DNA of 26,058 nt from Bermanella sp034112345 (lineage in GTDB: Bacteria; Pseudomonadota; Gammaproteobacteria; Pseudomonadales; Oceanobacteraceae). Below the pieces are notes generated by a model that ran no database searches, was not told where the DNA came from, and worked only from the letters and a program-made list of their open reading frames with translations. The DNA lies in assembly GCA_034112345.1 (NCBI GenBank), contig JAWUVN010000049.1:1-26058 (forward strand), written 5' to 3'. The position numbers and the translations under genes are program-made. Shown here one piece after another: positions 22,682 through 26,058 of the stretch. Position 1 is the first letter of the stretch; the number at the start of each line of letters is the position of its first letter.

Positions 22682-23164
22682 ATGAGTACCTATGAAGCAA
22701 AAGGGGCAGTAGACGATCCCGTGTTGCAGTGGGTGATATTTCGTTTAGATAACGAAACGTATGGCATCAACGTAATGCAGGTACAAGAAGTGCTGCGTTA
22801 CACCGAAGTTGCTCCTGTACCCGGTGCACCACCGTATGTATTAGGGATTATCAATCTACGTGGTAATGTTGTTACCGTAATTGATACTCGCTTACGTTTC
22901 GGTTTGTTACAGACAGAAACCAATGATCAAACCCGAATAGTGATTATCGAAACCGAAAATCAAGTGGTGGGTATCTTGGTAGATGCTGTAGCCGAAGTTG
23001 TGTATCTACGTCAATCTGAAATTGAAACCACACCAAATGTGGGCAATGAAGAAACCGCTAAATATATTCAGGGTGTTTGTCATAAGAACAAAGAACTGCT
23101 TATTTTGGTTGATCTTGAGAAGATGATGTCAGATGAAGAATGGGCTGAACTCAACGACTTTTAA
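22682..23164 (+). CDS. cheW: chemotaxis adaptor CheW
   Basis: The 160-aa protein is a single CheW domain: WVIFRLDNETYGINVMQVQE near the start, PYVLGIINLRGNVVTVIDTR in the middle, GILVDAVAEVVYL and KNKELLILVDLEKM at the end. It couples chemoreceptors to CheA. AGGAG sits about nine bases before the ATG. A sigma-54 promoter about 80 bases upstream suggests control independent of parP. Confidence 0.97.
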   Translation: MSTYEAKGAVDDPVLQWVIFRLDNETYGINVMQVQEVLRYTEVAPVPGAPPYVLGIINLRGNVVTVIDTRLRFGLLQTETNDQTRIVIIETENQVVGILVDAVAEVVYLRQSEIETTPNVGNEETAKYIQGVCHKNKELLILVDLEKMMSDEEWAELNDF

Positions 23165-23214
23165 TCGTTGCCATTCACAGACATAAATTGAAAAACAGCA
23201 GTTAATATCATCTG

Positions 23215-23233
23215 GGTTATTGTATTAATAACC
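23215..23233. repeat. hairpin in the cheW-DUF2802 gap
   Basis: GGTTATT (23215-23221) pairs perfectly with AATAACC (23227-23233) over a five-base loop, 51 bases after the cheW stop. There is no U tract. It may attenuate or stabilise the cheW transcript. Confidence 0.4.
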
Positions 23234-23302
23234 TAGGTGAATAATAAAATTAACAAACCACACCGAGTTAATATACTAACTGGGTAACTGCGAGTAGTAA
23301 TC

Positions 23303-23719
23303 ATGTTGGAATCAATCCTAGCTTTAGAAGTGTCTAGTATCATTATGTTGTGCGCGTCCAGTTTATCTGTACTTGCCTTGGCATCGTCTATTAAAAATGG
23401 ACGAACATTAACGACACAGAAAAAACAACAGATGATGATTAATCGACGACTGCAAGAAGACAATCGAGCATTATCAAAAAGTGCAGTGGGTATGGGGCAA
23501 AAAGTGCTAGAAACAGAGCGCAGATTAAACGACGTACTCAAAAAACAATTTTCGATTCAGAATGGCAAGCCAGAGCATCCATCTTATGATCAGGCGACAC
23601 GTCTCATAAAAATGGGCGCATCTGAAAACGATTTAGTAAGCAACTGTGGATTTAGCCATGGCGAGGCAGAGCTATTACTCTCGTTGAACAAACAAGTTAA
23701 AGATGCACACGTACATTAA
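23303..23719 (+). CDS. DUF2802 protein at the end of the chemotaxis cluster
   Basis: The 138-aa protein has an N-terminal membrane segment (about residues 9-29), a Lys/Gln/Arg-rich helical, probably coiled-coil region (about 34-85), and a C-terminal segment YDQATRLIKMGASENDLVSNCG to LLLSLNKQ. That last part resembles a small helix-turn-helix-like module typical of DUF2802. DUF2802 genes follow cheW in Pseudomonas and related genomes, so this placement supports the assignment. Its molecular role is not known to me. The ribosome site is weak. Confidence 0.75.
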   Translation: MLESILALEVSSIIMLCASSLSVLALASSIKNGRTLTTQKKQQMMINRRLQEDNRALSKSAVGMGQKVLETERRLNDVLKKQFSIQNGKPEHPSYDQATRLIKMGASENDLVSNCGFSHGEAELLLSLNKQVKDAHVH

Positions 23720-24104
23720 TATTAGTACGCATTAAAAATCGGTGGATGTGGTTCTGTAAAATTAAGTGCTTATTCCACCAATATTTTTCAAATGTATATT
23801 AATAACGGATACAGGCAGTTATTAAGCAGCCTCTTTCTGTACTCATGAAGACACTTTAAGAAATTAATCGTGCGTAACCCACTCTGAAGAGAACCCATAA
23901 ATAGAGTGTTCAAATCGATTCAGGATTCAGAATACATATACAATTAGTGATTAAAGTGTCATTGCTTAATACTATACGCCCTGTTGTCAAATGTGTTTTA
24001 GTGACAATTTGGTATATATCCTACCGACCCTTACACCCAATCAATCCAAGCCCATCTAAAAACAGCACCTATACTAAAATTAATTGGTAAAAGGAGTTGT
24101 GGCT
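23720..24104. other. 385-base intergenic region before the rhodanese gene
   Basis: No gene is seen. GGTGGA (23741-23746) and TCCACC (23774-23779) form a loose hairpin followed by AATATTTTT, a weak terminator candidate for the chemotaxis block. TTGTCA (23984-23989) and TGACAA (24002-24007) form a 6-base inverted repeat near where the rhodanese promoter should be. I cannot define a convincing -35/-10 pair. Confidence 0.35.
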
Positions 24105-24638
24105 GTGTCAAAGTTTATAGGGGTTCTGATATTCATCTGTATCAGCCTGACTTCTCAGTCTGAAGAAATACAGTCAATTAAAGGTGCAAATACCGTAGAT
24201 GCATACGAAGCGCTGAGTCTATTTGAAAAAGGGGCAACCTTTATTGATGTGCGCGAACAGTTCGAGTTTCAATTAGGGCACATTCGCAGTGCCGTGCATT
24301 TAGATTTAAAGCGAGGCTTTAACGACTTATACCTAATCGAAACTCTGGATCGTAATATCCCAATCGTTATCTACTGCAACAGCGCACACTGTTATCGCAG
24401 TGCAGTGGCCACTTTTCTTGCTGTGAATTGGGGTTACGAAAACGTACATTATTTCAAAGACGGTTACTTCACCTGGTTAGCATTGGATTTACCGGTTGTT
24501 ATGAATAACAGCCAAGACCATATTACAGCCCAGTCAGAAGAAGATAGCCATTGGCGTGAAAGCATGAAAACAGCACTGGCCGACTTACAGGTGGCCAGAT
24601 CATCAGGCACTGACCTTCAAGCTAGTAAGCTTCAATAG
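24105..24638 (+). CDS. exported rhodanese-domain protein
   Basis: From GTG 24105, eight bases after AAAGGAG, the product is 177 aa: a signal peptide (MSKFIGVLIFICISLTSQS), then one rhodanese domain with FIDVREQFEFQLGHIRSAVHLDL and the active loop IVIYCNSAHCYRSA. The catalytic Cys should be C91; the loop is longer than the usual C-x4-[RK] and has a second Cys (C96) before R98. The tail after residue 130 is polar. Rhodaneses transfer sulfane sulfur; in the periplasm this could serve sulfur handling or cyanide/thiosulfate chemistry, but the substrate is unknown. GTG 24099 and TTG 24084 are alternative starts with worse spacing. Confidence 0.82.
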   Translation: MSKFIGVLIFICISLTSQSEEIQSIKGANTVDAYEALSLFEKGATFIDVREQFEFQLGHIRSAVHLDLKRGFNDLYLIETLDRNIPIVIYCNSAHCYRSAVATFLAVNWGYENVHYFKDGYFTWLALDLPVVMNNSQDHITAQSEEDSHWRESMKTALADLQVARSSGTDLQASKLQ

Positions 24639-24711
24639 GTGTACCAACCAGCCCAATGACCATGACACCCCTAACAGCTTGTTTTTATTCGTAAAAAAAT
24701 GAGTAAAAGGG

Positions 24712-24739
24712 GTGACAAAAGAAAATCCATACGTATAAT
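24712..24739 (+). promoter_or_regulatory. sigma-70 promoter of the tRNA pair
   Basis: GTGACA (24712-24717; 5 of 6 of TTGACA) and a perfect TATAAT (24734-24739) are 16 bases apart. The discriminator GCACGCC is G+C-rich, as in stringently controlled stable-RNA promoters. The mature tRNA-Ala begins 66 bases after the -10, leaving a leader to be processed. Confidence 0.8.
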
Positions 24740-24805
24740 GCACGCCACATCTTAGCAGCTTGCTGTTTTGGTCAGTCCCATTGACCAATAAAATAAGATG
24801 CGTGT

Positions 24806-24881
24806 GGGGCCTTAGCTCAGCTGGGAGAGCGCGTCGCTGGCAGCGACGAGGTCAACGGTTCGATCCCGTTAGGCTCCACCA
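24806..24881 (+). tRNA. tRNA-Ala (anticodon GGC)
   Basis: The 76-base cloverleaf has acceptor arm GGGGCCT paired with AGGCTCC, anticodon stem CGTCG/CGACG around loop CTGGCAG (anticodon GGC), T-loop GGTTCGATCCC-type sequence, and an encoded CCA end. The G3-U70 wobble, the main alanine identity element, is present. It reads GCC/GCU codons. Confidence 0.97.
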
Positions 24882-24884
24882 ATT

Positions 24885-24912
24885 TTTTTAAGTTCGGCCT
24901 ATAACTTAAAAA
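24885..24912. repeat. inverted repeat between the two tRNAs
   Basis: TTTTTAAGTT (24885-24894) and AACTTAAAAA (24903-24912) are exact reverse complements over an 8-base loop. They fill most of the 39-base spacer, probably a processing site in the tRNA-Ala/tRNA-Glu precursor rather than a terminator. Confidence 0.6.
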
Positions 24913-24920
24913 TCTTATGT

Positions 24921-24996
24921 GTCCCGTTCGTCTAGAGGCCTAGGACACCGCCCTTTCACGGCGGTAACAGGGGTTCGACTCCCCTACGGGATACCA
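24921..24996 (+). tRNA. tRNA-Glu (anticodon TTC)
   Basis: The 76-base cloverleaf has anticodon stem CCGCC/GGCGG around CTTTCAC (anticodon TTC), D-arm TCTAGAGGCCTAGGA as in other bacterial tRNA-Glu, T-arm CAGGGGTTCGACTCCCCT, and encoded CCA. Acceptor strands GTCCCGT and ACGGGAT leave a G1-U72 wobble, where E. coli tRNA-Glu has G1-C72. It is followed by short T runs but no clear terminator stem. Confidence 0.97.
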
Positions 24997-25735
24997 TTTT
25001 TACTTTTTAATACTCTGCCAAATACTTACTCCAATACTCCAATACTCAGCCTAATTTTCGACCCAATACTCCAGCACCTTAATTTAGCGCCAAATCTAAC
25101 TAGGAATATCAAGTCGAGCTAAATGGATTCTGTGAATCTTTGCGCACCTAAAAAGACTTGTTTGATTTAACCGTTCATTCTGAACTTGTCGAAGGGCGTA
25201 ACCTCGCATTGATCTATTAATTTAGGCGGCATCTATATCTGGGTAGTTGTGGGTGTTTCTCACGTAAATGTGAAGATGTTAGCTAGACCGTACATTCTGG
25301 TATCGCCAGGGCCGGCGACACTTACCTTACCTTGCAGGGCAGGGCATAAGCGAGAATGCTCACTTAATAACCTTATTTATAGTGTGTTTTATGAACAGGT
25401 AACAATGGAGTGTTCCGTTATTACTCAGGTGTATCTTTCATTCTTGATTACCAAACATTTGTACCACTAAAATGTGAACCTAGTTTCACATTGTTATGCG
25501 TTATTTAGCTGATAAATTCATTTTATATGCACAAAAGCATAGTTTTTTAGGTTCGTCTGTACCACTTAAGGTATGACTGTCTATCAGTTGATCAGTCATA
25601 CAGGAGGATTAGTCATCCTTAGGGGTGAAAATGTAATGGATTGTAAATTCCTTGGAAACAAACAGTGTGCAGAGCAATCAGGGCGGGTTAGGATTCATTC
25701 CAAGTTAAGAACAATAATAAAGAGCAGTACTTCTA
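24997..25735. other. 739-base non-coding region after the tRNAs, with small repeats
   Basis: I see no supportable gene. Contents: CCAATACTC three times (25031, 25039, 25063) plus a further AATACTC at 25009; a REP-like CCGTTCATTCTGAACTTGTC element running on into GAAGGGC (25171-25197) with internal stem GTTCA/TGAAC; TCGCC/GGCGA (25303-25317); AATGTGAA/TTCACATT (25471-25492); TGTACCACT twice (25460, 25558); and GTATGACTG/CAGTCATAC (25571-25601). It looks like a repeat-bearing tRNA-flanking region, possibly once an insertion site, though no integrase or att duplication is visible. Confidence 0.45.
25571..25601. repeat. 9-base perfect inverted repeat
   Basis: GTATGACTG (25571-25579) pairs with CAGTCATAC (25593-25601) over 13 bases, directly followed by AGGAGG with no suitable start codon after it. 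It lies about 135 bases before the exported protein at the right edge and may be an operator or leader stem for it. Confidence 0.5.
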
Positions 25736-26058
25736 ATGCAGTGTTTACAAAAATATTTAATTGCCGCGGTAATAGTTTTAGGAATTAGTCAGTCGGTAAT
25801 AGCAGAAGATGTTAGTAAAAAGCCAATAACACAAGAAGTAATAAACGCAGCGCAATTAGAGCTTAGCTATTTAGCTATGGGATCTGCTAAAAAAGCACTT
25901 GCTCAAATTAATGAAATAGAAAAACCGTTTTTTAAAGTGTTTGCTTCTGTAATGGCGACAAATGGTGGAACAAGAACATTTAATGCGAACAAAGAAAATG
26001 AAGAGCTAGCAACGAGTAAGGCTGTTGTCGCATTAAAAATTTCGATGAAAAAGATGGC
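25736..26058 (+). CDS. exported protein of unknown function, N-terminal part (runs off the right edge)
   Basis: ATG 25736 is the first start after an in-frame stop (25718). It opens a frame continuing to the window end (107 codons plus two bases). The start MQCLQKYLIAAVIVLGISQS followed by VIAED is a good Sec signal peptide with likely cleavage after VIA. The mature part is helical and Lys/Ala/Glu-rich (QLELSYLAMGSAKKALAQIN, FFKVFASVMATNGGTRTFN). A weak AAGAG lies upstream. I do not recognise the family. An overlapping plus-strand frame at 25573-25788 lacks a signal and is probably a shadow. Confidence 0.75.
   Translation, partial: MQCLQKYLIAAVIVLGISQSVIAEDVSKKPITQEVINAAQLELSYLAMGSAKKALAQINEIEKPFFKVFASVMATNGGTRTFNANKENEELATSKAVVALKISMKKM

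Noticed and set aside
25249..25470. 73-codon ORF after the tRNAs
   Set aside because: No ribosome site, Cys- and Pro-rich atypical composition, and it spans repeat-like sequence.
25471..25510. Integron attC-like site (AATGTGAA/TTCACATT followed by GTTATGCG)
   Set aside because: The sequences do not fit the paired RYYYAAC/GTTRRRY core boxes, and no cassette array is present.
25573..25788. 71-codon ORF overlapping the exported gene start
   Set aside because: It runs in another frame through the signal peptide of a better supported gene; AGGAGG at 25602 is not followed by a usable start in this frame.
1..26058. CRISPR arrays, transposases, phage or toxin-antitoxin genes
   Set aside because: No regularly spaced repeats, no transposase or integrase frames and no recognisable toxin-antitoxin pair were seen on either strand.

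Overview
The window is about 26 kb of chromosome from a polarly flagellated gammaproteobacterium. Three things point to the Oceanospirillales/Pseudomonas/Vibrio side: modest G+C by eye, the gene order flhA-flhF-fleN-fliA-cheY-cheZ-cheA-cheB-motC-motD-parC-parP-cheW, and FleN, CheY and CheZ sequences that read like those of Pseudomonas and Vibrio. A marine Oceanospirillales-type bacterium is my best guess; there is no rRNA here to settle it.

Left part (1-7.6 kb). The 5' end of trmA on the minus strand is divergent from a thioesterase pair: tesB and a single-hotdog protein one base apart. A small minus-strand membrane protein converges on the pair across a hairpin. Next come a 7TMR-DISM sensor protein whose histidine-kinase H-box has Lys instead of His, a cytochrome c5-like lipoprotein, and a Tat-exported FAD aldonolactone oxidase/dehydrogenase. 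The last two look like a periplasmic electron-transfer pair.

Central part (7.6-23.7 kb). This is one flagellar/chemotaxis block, all on the plus strand. FlhA is the export gate. FlhF and FleN set flagellum place and number. FliA is sigma-28. CheY, CheZ, CheA, CheB and CheW form the signalling core, and MotC/MotD the stator. ParC and ParP position the chemotaxis array at the pole, and a DUF2802 protein closes the block. The control signals are unusually readable: sigma-54 boxes (GG-N10-GC) before flhA and cheW, and a near-consensus sigma-28 promoter at the end of motC. That promoter should send FliA-driven transcription into motD-parC-orf-parP. Two genes look undescribed: a 34-codon ORF fitted between flhA and flhF with coupled signals on both sides, and a 108-aa ORF between parC and parP that repeats the N-terminal motif of ParP.

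Right part (23.7-26.1 kb). An exported rhodanese is followed by tRNA-Ala(GGC) and tRNA-Glu(TTC) behind a strong sigma-70 promoter. The -10/discriminator of that promoter is nearly identical to that of trmA. About 740 bases of non-coding DNA with small repeats and inverted repeats follow. The window ends in the start of an exported protein of unknown function.
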